A stretch of 64,000 nt of DNA from positions 1 to 64,000 of the forward strand of contig CAAFXS010000014.1 of assembly GCA_900767025.1 (NCBI GenBank). Reading direction: 5' to 3'. How positions within the stretch are numbered: position 1 is the stretch's first letter; each line of letters starts with the position of its first letter. The notes below the pieces were generated by a model. It was not told the DNA's origin, did no database searches, and saw only the letters and a list, made by a program, of their open reading frames with translations. Shown here piece after piece: positions 17,874-25,744 of the stretch. Both the position numbers and the translations under genes were made by a program. Source of the stretch: Clostridia bacterium (GTDB lineage Bacteria > Bacillota > Clostridia > Oscillospirales > Acutalibacteraceae).

Positions 17874-19136
17874 TTATTCCTCCTCTCTGGGGTCGGCAAT
17901 ATAGCCTTTGACAGCCGAAGCCGCCGCTACTGCCGGTGACGCAAGATAAATCTCGCTCTTGGTATGACCCATTCTGCCTACAAAGTTTCTGTTAGAGGTT
18001 GAAACAGCTTTTTCACCTGCTGCAAGGATACCCATATGACCGCCTAAGCAGGGACCGCAGGTAGGTGTTGAAACAATAGCGCCTGCCTCAACAAAAATTT
18101 CTGCAAGACCCTCTTTAACACAGTTAAGATAAATCTGCTGTGTGGCAGGAATTACGATACAGCGAACGCCCTTGGCAACCTTTTTGCCCTTGAGGATTTC
18201 TGCGGCAATACGCATATCCTCCATTCTGCCGTTGGTACAGGAGCCTATAACAACCTGGTCAATATCAATTCTGCCAAGCTCATCAACGGTCTTTGTATTT
18301 TCCGGAAGATGAGGACAGGCAACAGTTGGCTTAAGAGTGCTCAAGTCAATCTCCACAACGCTGTCATATTCAGCATCGGGGTCAGCCTCGTAAACCTTAT
18401 ATTCCCTGATGCTTCTGCCGTTCACATAGTCAAGTGTGATTTGGTCAACAGGGAAAATTCCGTTTTTGGCACCGCATTCAATAGCCATATTTGAAATGCA
18501 AAGCCTGTCGTCCATTGAAAGCTCCTTAATGCCGTCGCCTGTAAATTCAAGAGACTTGTAAAGAGCACCATCAACGCCGATTTTGCCGATAAGGTGAAGA
18601 ATAACATCCTTACCGGAAATGCATTTTGCTTTTTTGCCTGTAATTACAACCTTAATGGCTGAGGGCACCTTAAACCAAGCCTTGCCGGTAATCATACCTG
18701 CCGCCATATCAGTTGAGCCTACGCCTGTGGAAAATGCACCCAAAGCACCGTAGGTGCAGGTGTGAGAGTCCGCACCGATGATACAGTCACCGCAGGTAAC
18801 AATACCCTTTTCGGGCAAAAGCGCATGCTCAATGCCCATATTACCCACATCGTAGTAATGAAGAATATCGTGCTTTTTTGCAAATTCACGAACCTGCTTG
18901 CAGTTTTCGGCAGACTGAATATCCTTGTTAGGAGTAAAATGGTCCATAACAAGTGAAATTCTTGTTTTGTCAAAAACACTGTCAACACCGAACTTAACCA
19001 TTTCGTTGATAGCAACAGGAGAGGTTACATCGTTACCAAGCACCATATCCAGCTTTGCTTCGATAAGCTGACCTGCTTCAACGCTGTCAAGCCCTGCGTG
19101 GTCCGCCAAAATTTTCTGCGTCATTGTCATTGCCAT
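17874..19136 (-). CDS. leuC: 3-isopropylmalate dehydratase large subunit
   Basis: Aconitase-family subunit carrying the 4Fe-4S cluster. [24 protein letters not shown] and the cluster ligands in TCGPCLGGH are present. The 420-aa size matches the two-subunit LeuC2 type paired with short LeuD. The first of three in-frame ATGs is used: AGGTGA lies 6 nt upstream. Confidence 0.95.
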   Translation of the reverse strand: MAMTMTQKILADHAGLDSVEAGQLIEAKLDMVLGNDVTSPVAINEMVKFGVDSVFDKTRISLVMDHFTPNKDIQSAENCKQVREFAKKHDILHYYDVGNMGIEHALLPEKGIVTCGDCIIGADSHTCTYGALGAFSTGVGSTDMAAGMITGKAWFKVPSAIKVVITGKKAKCISGKDVILHLIGKIGVDGALYKSLEFTGDGIKELSMDDRLCISNMAIECGAKNGIFPVDQITLDYVNGRSIREYKVYEADPDAEYDSVVEIDLSTLKPTVACPHLPENTKTVDELGRIDIDQVVIGSCTNGRMEDMRIAAEILKGKKVAKGVRCIVIPATQQIYLNCVKEGLAEIFVEAGAIVSTPTCGPCLGGHMGILAAGEKAVSTSNRNFVGRMGHTKSEIYLASPAVAAASAVKGYIADPREEE

Positions 19137-19169
19137 ATATATTCACCTGATTTCATAGTTATTATAGTT

Positions 19170-19679
19170 TTAGATATTTTCGGTAAAGGAGCCCTCTCCT
19201 CTTTCAAGTGAGGTAATACCCGTACGGGCAAGCTCAACAATACTGAAATCCTTTTCAATTTCTTCAACGAACTCATCAATAGCCGCACCTACGCCTGTGA
19301 ACTCAAGGGTTACGGTTTCAAGCGAAACATCAAGCACCCTTGCGCCGTAGCGTGTATTAAGAGCAAGCAGAGCATTTTTCTGGGGAATACCCTGTGCATG
19401 CACTTTTATAAGCAAAAGCTCGGATGAAACGGAGTTTTCAGGTGTAAGCTCCGATACCTTTTTGACAATTTCAAGCTTTAAAAGCTGACGCTTAATCTGT
19501 CTGAAATTTTCAGGCTCGGTGTTGGTTTCAATTGTCATTCTTGAAAAATTCGGGTCCTCGGTTTCACTTACGGTAAGGGACGAAATGTTGTATGCCCTTC
19601 TTGAAAAAAGGCTGGCAACTCTTTGAAGTACACCGCTTTCGTTATCAACAAGAACCGATAAAACCAGCTTTTCTTTCAT
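19170..19679 (-). CDS. ilvN: Acetolactate synthase small (regulatory) subunit
   Basis: ACT-domain regulatory subunit that confers valine feedback control on IlvB. LSVLVDNESGVLQRVASLFSRR is split here as the typical ACT N-terminus (near residue 7), followed by NISSLTV and the C-terminal ALS_ss_C domain. I prefer the ATG at 19679 (GGAGG 10 nt upstream); a TTG at 19685 is possible. Confidence 0.93.
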   Translation of the reverse strand: MKEKLVLSVLVDNESGVLQRVASLFSRRAYNISSLTVSETEDPNFSRMTIETNTEPENFRQIKRQLLKLEIVKKVSELTPENSVSSELLLIKVHAQGIPQKNALLALNTRYGARVLDVSLETVTLEFTGVGAAIDEFVEEIEKDFSIVELARTGITSLERGEGSFTENI

Positions 19680-19694
19680 ATTCAATCCGCCTCC

Positions 19695-21359
19695 TTAATT
19701 AAATTTTTCAATAATATCCGTATGAGCGCCCCCCGGCGGAATCATAGGAAGAACATTTGAATCCGGTGAAATTCTGCAGTCGATAAGTACAGGACCCTGA
19801 TAAGCAAAGGCCTCGTCAAGCACTTCATCAATTTCATCATTTGTATTAATTCTCATACCCTTAACGCCGAAGGCTTCTGCAACGGCAACAAAATCTGTTT
19901 TTCTGTGAGGGTCGGTATCTGAAAAACGGTTGTCATAAAACAGCTTCTGCCACTGACGAACCATACCTAAAACCTTATTGTTCATAATAAACATCTTAAC
20001 AGGAATGTTGTAGGATGCCATTGTAGCAAGCTCGGACAAATTCATATGGAAGCCGCCGTCGCCTGCGAACATAACAACCTGCTTATCGGGACAGCCGTAG
20101 GCTGCGCCCATTGCCGCACCCATGGAATAGCCCATGGTACCGAGACCGCCTGAGGTCAAAAGAGTTCTTGGCAGCTTGTACTTGTAGAACTGAGCAGCCC
20201 AAAGCTGATGCTGACCTACATCGGTAACAACAATTGCATCGTCGGCAGTTTTGTTATCAACAGCCTCAATAAGAGTCTGGGGATTAACATAATCAGCAAG
20301 CTGTAACTGCTTAAAGGGACGCCTGAAGCTGTTAATTTCCTTTTTCCACTCACTGTGGTCAAGCTGTTCAACAAGTCTTGTAAGGAGCGGAATTATCTCT
20401 GCCAAATCGCCTCTTAAATGGTAGTTTGAAACAATATTCTTATCCATTTCAGCGGCGTCGATATCAATATGTAAAATCTCTGCATTAGGAGCAAACTTCT
20501 TTCTGTTTCCTGCAACACGGTCGGAAAATCTTGCACCGCAGGTGATAAGAACATCGCAGTCGTGAGCCGCCTTGTTTGCCTCAAAATGACCGTGCATACC
20601 GATAAGTCCGATATGAAGCGGATGACCGTTGGGAAATGCACCGAGACCCATAAGGCTTGAAACAACAGGTGCGTCAATCTTTTCCGCAAAGGTGATAAGG
20701 TCCTCACCAACCTCGGACAGAATTGCACCGCCGCCAACATAAATAAGGGGCTTTTTAGCGGATTTAAGCAGTTCAACCGCTCTGTCAACGCATTTATCCG
20801 AAGGCATTTTGAAAGGCTCAATTACAACCTTTGGTTCAGGTGTGTACTCACACTCTGCCGATGTAATATCCTTGGGAATATCAACAAGAACAGGTCCTTT
20901 TCTGCCGCTTTGCGCAATCATAAATGCTCTGCGGATTGTGGGAGCAAGCTCTTCAATGGATTTAACCTGGAAATTATGCTTTGTTATGGGCATTGTGATA
21001 CCGCAGATGTCAACCTCCTGAAAGCTGTCTCTTCCAAGACCCGAGGTAGCATAGTTGCAGGTAATTGCAACAACGGGAACCGAATCCATATATGCAGTGG
21101 CAATACCTGTGACAAGGTTAGTAGAACCCGGACCTGATGTTGCAAAGCAAACACCCACCTTGCCGGTAGCCCTTGCATAACCGTCTGCCGCATGGGAAGC
21201 ACCCTGCTCGTGAGCAGTCAGAATATGCTTAAAAGTATCTCCGTACTTGTAAAGCTCGTCAAAAATGTTCAGAATTGTTCCGCCCGGATAGCCGAAAACA
21301 GTATCAACCTCCTGTTCTTTAAGAACCTCCAGAACAATCTGTGCACCGTTGAGTTTCAT
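19695..21359 (-). CDS. ilvB: Acetolactate synthase large subunit
   Basis: Thiamine-diphosphate enzyme that makes acetolactate or acetohydroxybutyrate, the first common step of branched-chain amino acid synthesis. The catalytic Glu is in TAHEQGASHAADGYAR (near 50), and the ThDP motif GDGGFHMNLSEL...NN is near 440. Ends with PDSNVLPMIPPGG. First gene of the ilvB-ilvN-leuC-leuD operon. The short (about 40 nt) leader leaves no room for a T-box. Confidence 0.95.
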   Translation of the reverse strand: MKLNGAQIVLEVLKEQEVDTVFGYPGGTILNIFDELYKYGDTFKHILTAHEQGASHAADGYARATGKVGVCFATSGPGSTNLVTGIATAYMDSVPVVAITCNYATSGLGRDSFQEVDICGITMPITKHNFQVKSIEELAPTIRRAFMIAQSGRKGPVLVDIPKDITSAECEYTPEPKVVIEPFKMPSDKCVDRAVELLKSAKKPLIYVGGGAILSEVGEDLITFAEKIDAPVVSSLMGLGAFPNGHPLHIGLIGMHGHFEANKAAHDCDVLITCGARFSDRVAGNRKKFAPNAEILHIDIDAAEMDKNIVSNYHLRGDLAEIIPLLTRLVEQLDHSEWKKEINSFRRPFKQLQLADYVNPQTLIEAVDNKTADDAIVVTDVGQHQLWAAQFYKYKLPRTLLTSGGLGTMGYSMGAAMGAAYGCPDKQVVMFAGDGGFHMNLSELATMASYNIPVKMFIMNNKVLGMVRQWQKLFYDNRFSDTDPHRKTDFVAVAEAFGVKGMRINTNDEIDEVLDEAFAYQGPVLIDCRISPDSNVLPMIPPGGAHTDIIEKFN

Positions 21360-21401
21360 TTTATCACTCCTCTTACATTTGGTAAAAAATGATTAATAGT
21401 T

Positions 21402-21430
21402 ATGATATATTATTTAACTTATAAAGTCAA
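21402..21430 (-). promoter_or_regulatory. Promoter of the ilvB operon
   Basis: Minus strand TTGACT, 17-bp spacer, TATCAT, about 40 nt before the ilvB ATG. Divergent from the ychF promoter. Confidence 0.65.
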
Positions 21431-21443
21431 GAGCATTTGGCAC

Positions 21444-21472
21444 TTGTAAAAAGTATTTTTTTGATATATAAT
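21444..21472 (+). promoter_or_regulatory. Promoter of ychF
   Basis: TTGTAA, 17-bp spacer, TATAAT, about 50 nt before the start codon. Confidence 0.6.
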
Positions 21473-21525
21473 GATTTGTTGAACTGTAAGCATTCTTTAA
21501 GTATGTATTTTAAGGAGATTAAGAT

Positions 21526-22620
21526 ATGAAGCTTGGTATTGTAGGCTTGCCCAATGTGGGAAAAAGCACACTTTTTAATGCAATCACAAACGCAGGAGCG
21601 CAAAGTGCAAACTATCCTTTCTGCACCATTGAGCCGAATGTGGGTATGGTAAGCGTTCCCGATGAAAGACTTGACAGGCTTGCAGAGATGTATCAGCCGG
21701 ACAAATTTACACCTGCAACCATTGAATTTGTTGACATTGCGGGACTTGTTAAGGGTGCATCACAGGGCGAAGGACTTGGCAACAAATTCCTTTCACACAT
21801 CCGTGAGGTTGACGCAATAATCCATGTTGTACGCTGCTTTGAAAACGACGACATAACCCATGTTGACGGCAGCATTGACCCTGCAAGGGATATTGAAACA
21901 ATTAACCTTGAGCTTATCCTGTCCGACCTTGATATTCTTTCAAGAAGAATTGACAACAGGAAAAAGGCTATGAAGGGTGACAAAACTCTTGCCGCCGAGG
22001 TTGAATTTTTGGAAAGGCTCCAGGCTGAAATGGAACAGGGCAAAACCGCCAGAAGTGTTGATATCAGCGAGGATGAGGCTGAATATCTCAAGGAGGTTTC
22101 ACTGCTGACAATTAAGCCTGTAATTTACGCCTGCAATATGGGTGAAAACGATTTCACCGACGGTATTGAAAACAATCCTTACTTTAAAAAGGTTGAGGAT
22201 ATAGCCGCTGCCGAGGGTGCAGAAACACTGCCAATCTGTGCTGAAATGGAGGCTGAAATTGCCGAGCTTGACCCTGAAGAGAAGGAAATGTTCCTTGCAG
22301 ATATGGGTCTTGAAAAAAGCGGTCTTGACAGGCTTATCAAAAAAAGCTATGCCCTTTTGGGATTAATTTCTTACCTCACCGCCGGCAAGCCGGAGGTAAG
22401 AGCCTGGACAATTAAGGAGGGCACCAAGGCTCCTCAGGCGGCAGGTAAAATCCACACCGATTTTGAAAGAGGCTTTATCAGAGCCGAGGTGGTTTCCTTT
22501 GACGATTTAATGAGCTGCGGAAGTATGGCAGCGGCTAAGGAAAAGGGTCTTGTTCGCTCCGAGGGCAAGGAATATGTTATGAAGGACGGCGACATTGTAC
22601 TGTTCCGTTTTAATGTATAA
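21526..22620 (+). CDS. ychF: Obg-like P-loop ATPase YchF
   Basis: TRAFAC-class P-loop ATPase that binds ribosomes and responds to redox stress. P-loop GLPNVGKST (6-14), switch motif DIAGLVKGASQGEGLGN (near 69), an altered G4 motif (NMGEND) that fits ATP preference, and the C-terminal TGS domain (AWTIKEGTKAPQAAGKIH) are present. Length 364 aa is standard. Confidence 0.95.
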   Translation: MKLGIVGLPNVGKSTLFNAITNAGAQSANYPFCTIEPNVGMVSVPDERLDRLAEMYQPDKFTPATIEFVDIAGLVKGASQGEGLGNKFLSHIREVDAIIHVVRCFENDDITHVDGSIDPARDIETINLELILSDLDILSRRIDNRKKAMKGDKTLAAEVEFLERLQAEMEQGKTARSVDISEDEAEYLKEVSLLTIKPVIYACNMGENDFTDGIENNPYFKKVEDIAAAEGAETLPICAEMEAEIAELDPEEKEMFLADMGLEKSGLDRLIKKSYALLGLISYLTAGKPEVRAWTIKEGTKAPQAAGKIHTDFERGFIRAEVVSFDDLMSCGSMAAAKEKGLVRSEGKEYVMKDGDIVLFRFNV

Positions 22621-22672
22621 CGCAAAAATCGGCAATTTATATAAAAATATTCGATTTTTCCATATATTTTTG

Positions 22673-22701
22673 TTGACTATTTTCTAATATTCTGTTATTA
22701 T
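22673..22701 (+). promoter_or_regulatory. Promoter of the sigma factor gene
   Basis: TTGACT, 17-bp spacer, TATTAT, followed by a GGGAGAGG ribosome site and ATG at 22724. Confidence 0.65.
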
Positions 22702-22723
22702 TAATCTAAGGTGGGAGAGGATT

Positions 22724-23302
22724 ATGTCAGCAGATAAAAATAAATCAGATGACCTGATTCTTTCAAATGCGCAATCCGGCAATGACGCCGACGCGGAGGC
22801 GCTGATTCACAGATACAGGCAGGTTGTTGAGCTTGCGGCGGCAAGGTACAAGGACTCCCCTATGGAGAGAGAGGATTTAATCCAGGAGGGTATGATCGGT
22901 CTTTTAGCCGCCATTAAATCCTATGATGCAAAAAAGGGTGCCAGCTTTAAAACCTATTCCAAAATCTGTATTGACAACGCTATGCAGACGGCACTGCGGA
23001 AATTCAACAGGCTCAAGGACATTCCGGTACAAAATGTTATTGAGTATCAGGAGGAGGAAATCCCTCTTGAAAGCGGCTTTGCCAGTGCCGAGGATATAGT
23101 TATTGCCCAAGAAAGCGTTTCACTGTTAACTAAAGTTCTTCAGCAAAATCTCTCGGATTTTGAAAATGAAGTCCTGCGGCTTCACATTGTCGGATGCAGT
23201 TACAATGAAATTGCAAAGCGGTTATGCAAAACACCTAAGGCAATTGATAATGCTTTACAAAGAGTCCGTAGGAAAATTACAAACATTTCCCTACAAGGAT
23301 AA
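22724..23302 (+). CDS. SigH-like sigma-70 family RNA polymerase sigma factor
   Basis: 192 aa alternative sigma factor. Region 2 is clear (EDLIQEGMIGLLAAIKSYD at about 46, then KTYSKICIDNAM for -10 recognition), region 3 is absent, and region 4 is a helix-turn-helix (CSYNEIAKRLCKTPKAIDNA) ending VRRKI. The arrangement and IDNALQRVRRK motif resemble SigH of Bacillus, though it may be a different Clostridia-specific factor. No anti-sigma gene is adjacent. Confidence 0.8.
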   Translation: MSADKNKSDDLILSNAQSGNDADAEALIHRYRQVVELAAARYKDSPMEREDLIQEGMIGLLAAIKSYDAKKGASFKTYSKICIDNAMQTALRKFNRLKDIPVQNVIEYQEEEIPLESGFASAEDIVIAQESVSLLTKVLQQNLSDFENEVLRLHIVGCSYNEIAKRLCKTPKAIDNALQRVRRKITNISLQG

Positions 23303-23323
23303 CAGAATTGAGAGGTAAAAATT

Positions 23324-23602
23324 ATGTTTGAAGACAAAACATTAACCTGTAAGGAATGCGGAAACGAGTTCGTTTTCACAGCAGGCGAACAGGAATTCTA
23401 TGCAGAGAAGGGCTTTGTTAACGAGCCACAGAGATGTAAGGAATGCCGTGACAAGAGAAAAGCAGCTGCAAGAGCACCGAGAGAGCTTCACGATGCAGTT
23501 TGCGCAGAGTGCGGAGCAGAATGCAAGGTGCCATTCGTACCAAATGGCGAGCGTCCCGTTTACTGCAGCGAATGCTTTGCAAAAATGAAGGAAGAGGCAT
23601 AA
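23324..23602 (+). CDS. Small zinc-ribbon protein with CxxC-x17-CxxC domain
   Basis: 92 aa with four CxxC pairs: CKEC and CKEC around residues 9-40, then CAEC-x17-CSEC at 60-85. The second half matches the small CxxC-x17-CxxC domain seen in Clostridia proteins of unknown role. Expected to bind two zinc ions. It sits 21 nt after the sigma factor gene, so the two are probably co-transcribed, and ends at a terminator. Confidence 0.75.
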   Translation: MFEDKTLTCKECGNEFVFTAGEQEFYAEKGFVNEPQRCKECRDKRKAAARAPRELHDAVCAECGAECKVPFVPNGERPVYCSECFAKMKEEA

Positions 23603-23613
23603 GTATTCAGTCA

Positions 23614-23650
23614 AGGGCTGTGCAGGAATGCATGGCCCTGTTATTTTTTC
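23614..23650 (+). terminator. Terminator after the zinc-ribbon gene
   Basis: 11-bp imperfect hairpin (AGGGCTGTGCA-GGAA-TGCATGGCCCT, two G-T pairs) followed by GTTATTTTTTC. Confidence 0.75.
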
Positions 23651-23660
23651 AAAAAAGTTC

Positions 23661-23689
23661 TTGACATATTATCTTTCTTGTGTTAATAT
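23661..23689 (+). promoter_or_regulatory. Promoter of tRNA-Ser(TGA)
   Basis: TTGACA, 17-bp spacer, TAATAT, 14 nt before the tRNA. Confidence 0.7.
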
Positions 23690-23703
23690 TATCAAGCACA
23701 AAC

Positions 23704-23792
23704 GCAGAGGTATCGAAGTGGTCATAACGAGGCGGTCTTGAAAACCGTTTGTCCGAAAGGGCGCGTGGGTTCGAATCCCACCCTCTGCGCCA
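23704..23792 (+). tRNA. tRNA-Ser (anticodon TGA)
   Basis: Plus-strand class II tRNA of 89 nt with the long variable arm of tRNA-Ser. The acceptor GCAGAGG pairs with CCTCTGC, the anticodon loop CTTGAAA gives TGA, the T-arm is GTGGG-TTCGAAT-CCCAC, and CCA is encoded. Confidence 0.95.
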
Positions 23793-23831
23793 AAACGAAA
23801 TCCGTTCTCATATGAGAACGGATTTCGTTTT
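23792..23831 (+). terminator. Terminator of tRNA-Ser(TGA)
   Basis: Perfect 18-bp hairpin with an ATAT loop right after the CCA, ending in CGTTTTGT. Confidence 0.75.
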
Positions 23832-23902
23832 GTATTATTCACTCTTCACTTTTCACTATTAACTAAAAAGATATACTACGATGCACTACGCATATGAAAT
23901 AA

Positions 23903-24066
23903 TCTTTGCGCAGTAAAAAAAGAAATGACACCGCAAGGGTGTCATTTCTTTTTGGCGCAGAAGGAGAGACTCGCCCGGGTAAAGATAAATCTTTCCCCGG
24001 CACGCACGCAGACAACGAAACAGTCCACCGGACTGTTTCTTCGCTTCGCGATGTCCTGTTCGAGTC
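23903..24066. repeat. tRNA-associated hairpin element, copy 2
   Basis: Sits just downstream of tRNA-Ser(GCT). Positions 23903-23973 are a perfect 71-bp copy of 24067-24137, which contains the tRNA terminator and the last 21 nt of the tRNA gene. The unique part (23974-24066) has a hairpin at 23974-24000 (AAAGAT/ATCTTT inside CCGGG/CCCGG) and the family hairpin GAAACAGTCC/GGACTGTTTC at 24017-24039. Positions 24053-24074 are an inverted, degenerate copy of the tRNA T-arm and acceptor (GTTCGAGTCTCT). The region between the two tRNA-Ser genes holds no gene. Confidence 0.75.
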
Positions 24067-24078
24067 TCTTTGCGCAGT

Positions 24079-24117
24079 AAAAAAAGAAATGACACCGCAA
24101 GGGTGTCATTTCTTTTT
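24079..24117 (-). terminator. Terminator of tRNA-Ser(GCT)
   Basis: Hairpin AGAAATGACACC / GGTGTCATTTCT with A and T tracts, directly at the CCA end. A second identical copy lies at 23915-23953 within the 71-bp repeat. Confidence 0.75.
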
Positions 24118-24207
24118 GGCGCAGAAGGAGAGACTCGAACTCTCGCGCCGGTTGCCCGACCTACGCCCTTAGCAGGGGCGCCTCGTCACCAACTTGAGTA
24201 CTTCTGC
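24117..24207 (-). tRNA. tRNA-Ser (anticodon GCT)
   Basis: Minus-strand class II tRNA of 91 nt. Acceptor GCAGAAG / CTTCTGC, anticodon loop CTGCTAA (GCT, reads AGC), long variable arm, T-arm GAGAG-TTCGAGT-CTCTC and encoded CCA. Confidence 0.95.
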
Positions 24208-24258
24208 AAGCTGACGGGTTTTACCTGTCAAGTATTTTGCACTTTCCGTGCGTGATTT

Positions 24259-24287
24259 ACTTTATCATAACTTTTAAAAAAAGTCAA
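24259..24287 (-). promoter_or_regulatory. Promoter of tRNA-Ser(GCT)
   Basis: Minus strand TTGACT, 17-bp spacer, TAAAGT, about 50 nt before the tRNA. Confidence 0.6.
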
Positions 24288-24309
24288 GAGAGAAATATAA
24301 ATTATTTAA

Positions 24310-24405
24310 ACAAATTAGGATTTGCAGTGGTGTTATCGTAGTGGGCGGATATTATCCGCCCGAATTGGCGGGCGACTGATAGTCGCCCCTACGGTTGTTC
24401 ATAAC
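24310..24405. repeat. REP/MITE-like palindromic repeat, copy A
   Basis: About 96 bp, bounded by CGTAGTGGGCGG and CGCCCCTACG arms, with two internal hairpins (GGGCGGATA/TATCCGCCC and GGGCGACT/AGTCGCCC). Nearly identical, in inverted orientation, to 50363-50458, and related to 37077-37139. It lies in the leader of the next gene, and the long open frame that runs through it from 24322 is spurious. Confidence 0.8.
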
Positions 24406-24474
24406 AACCATTTAAACCGGAATTTTTCAATAATCAAATGTGCTTACAAAGCATATAATATTATCGGTGATTTT

Positions 24475-24996
24475 ATGAAAAACAATTTGCTTAAAAGAAC
24501 CGTTGTGGGTTTTGTTTTTGTAAGTATTGCAGGGAGCCTGTTTCATTTTATATTCCAGTGGAGCGGATACAACCGCCTTGCAGGTATATTTTTTCCTGTT
24601 AATGAAAGCATATGGGAGCACCTTAAGCTGATTTATCTTCCGTTTCTTATTTGGACCATAATTGAATATTATATCCTAAAGAAAGACAAAAGCAACATAT
24701 TTCCCAAAGCCATAGGCACCCTTTGCGGTATGGCAACGATAGTGATTTTTTACTACACCTACACCGGCATCAGCGGAAAAAACATTGAATTTTTAAACAT
24801 TTTTTCATTTTTCGTAGGTGCGGCGGCAGGATTTGCAGTTGATTACCTGATGATAAAATCGGAAAAATTCAAAAGCAACAGCACCGCAGGTATAATAATA
24901 TTTATCATTACAGGAGCAATTTTTGTTGTATTCACCTTTGCTCCTCCGCTTATTCCCCTATTCAGAGACCCTCAAAGCCTCACCTACGGTTTATAA
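24475..24996 (+). CDS. Small integral membrane protein (probable DUF6512)
   Basis: 173 aa with about five hydrophobic helices. The conserved-looking segment FHFIFQWSGYNR...FFPVNESIWEHLK (20-50) is what I recall from DUF6512 proteins; function unknown. I start at the ATG at 24475 with GGTGA upstream; the open frame back to 24322 runs through a repeat and is not coding. The 3' end overlaps the convergent PHP phosphatase gene by 17 bp with no terminator between them. Confidence 0.6.
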   Translation: MKNNLLKRTVVGFVFVSIAGSLFHFIFQWSGYNRLAGIFFPVNESIWEHLKLIYLPFLIWTIIEYYILKKDKSNIFPKAIGTLCGMATIVIFYYTYTGISGKNIEFLNIFSFFVGAAAGFAVDYLMIKSEKFKSNSTAGIIIFIITGAIFVVFTFAPPLIPLFRDPQSLTYGL

Positions 24997-25741
24997 GCTC
25001 GGTGACAGCCTTAATATTTCTGCCCACATCCTGAACACAGTGGGCATCGGAGCCGGTGGAAAATTCAACACCGGCTTTTTTTGCACACTGAAAAAATACG
25101 TTATTAACCCCAAGGGATTTTGATGTGTTCATTTCAAGCTTAACGCCATTATCCTTAAGATTTCTGCAAAGATTTTCATATGTTTCCATCAGGTCATAAT
25201 CAGGATAAATACCGTGACAGGTAATTAAATCAGGATGAGCGATAATGTCAAACACACCGCACTGTGCAAGTGTATTTTCCATTTCAAAATACCGCTGATA
25301 GATTTTGTTAACATCCCTGCCAAGCCACTGATATTTACGCTGATTAAAGGTCCAGTTATCAATCCAGTGAACAGAGCCCAGGATATAATCAAAAAAGCCG
25401 TCGGAGGTAATATCCCTAATGAAATCAATATGCTGTTCAAAATAACAGATTTCAAGCCCGAAGGACACCTTAACAGGATAGGTACGGCTGCGGATATCCT
25501 GTGCAAGCCTTTTAAACTCGTCAAGGGTATGGGCAGTCTTTGCCTTTTCGTCAAACCATCTTCGCTGATAGAGGTTATATTCCCTTGCCTCCTTAAAGGT
25601 AGGGTGAAAATCCTTAAATCGAATACTGTGTTCAAGGAGGCAGATTTCATCAAGGTTTTCCTGCACCGCTTTTTCAATAAACTGTTCAATCCAAGAGACC
25701 GTATAGGGTCCCCTTTCAATGTGAATATGTAAATCCTTCAT
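24980..25741 (-). CDS. PHP-domain phosphatase (histidinol-phosphatase family)
   Basis: 253 aa metal-dependent phosphoesterase of the PHP superfamily. Metal-binding motifs in order: DLHIHIERG (4-12), LLEHS (35), GLEICYFEQH (near 95), GSVHWID (near 122), DIIAHPDL and GSDAH near the end. The set resembles HisJ/HisK histidinol-phosphate phosphatases, but no histidine genes are nearby, so the substrate is open. It starts 3 nt after the GH20 gene and is probably co-transcribed. Confidence 0.75.
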   Translation of the reverse strand: MKDLHIHIERGPYTVSWIEQFIEKAVQENLDEICLLEHSIRFKDFHPTFKEAREYNLYQRRWFDEKAKTAHTLDEFKRLAQDIRSRTYPVKVSFGLEICYFEQHIDFIRDITSDGFFDYILGSVHWIDNWTFNQRKYQWLGRDVNKIYQRYFEMENTLAQCGVFDIIAHPDLITCHGIYPDYDLMETYENLCRNLKDNGVKLEMNTSKSLGVNNVFFQCAKKAGVEFSTGSDAHCVQDVGRNIKAVTELINRR

Positions 25742-25744
25742 TTT

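Noticed and set aside
21360..21401. T-box or leader attenuator upstream of ilvB
   Set aside because: The expected leader is only about 40 nt, too short for a T-box, and no Leu/Val/Ile-rich leader peptide is seen.
23906..24255. Two open frames with the same repeated N-terminus near tRNA-Ser(GCT)
   Set aside because: They translate the duplicated terminator and tRNA end; the identity comes from the 71-bp DNA repeat, not from proteins.
24322..24474. N-terminal extension of the small membrane protein
   Set aside because: It runs through the REP-like repeat and lacks a ribosome site; the ATG at 24475 has one.
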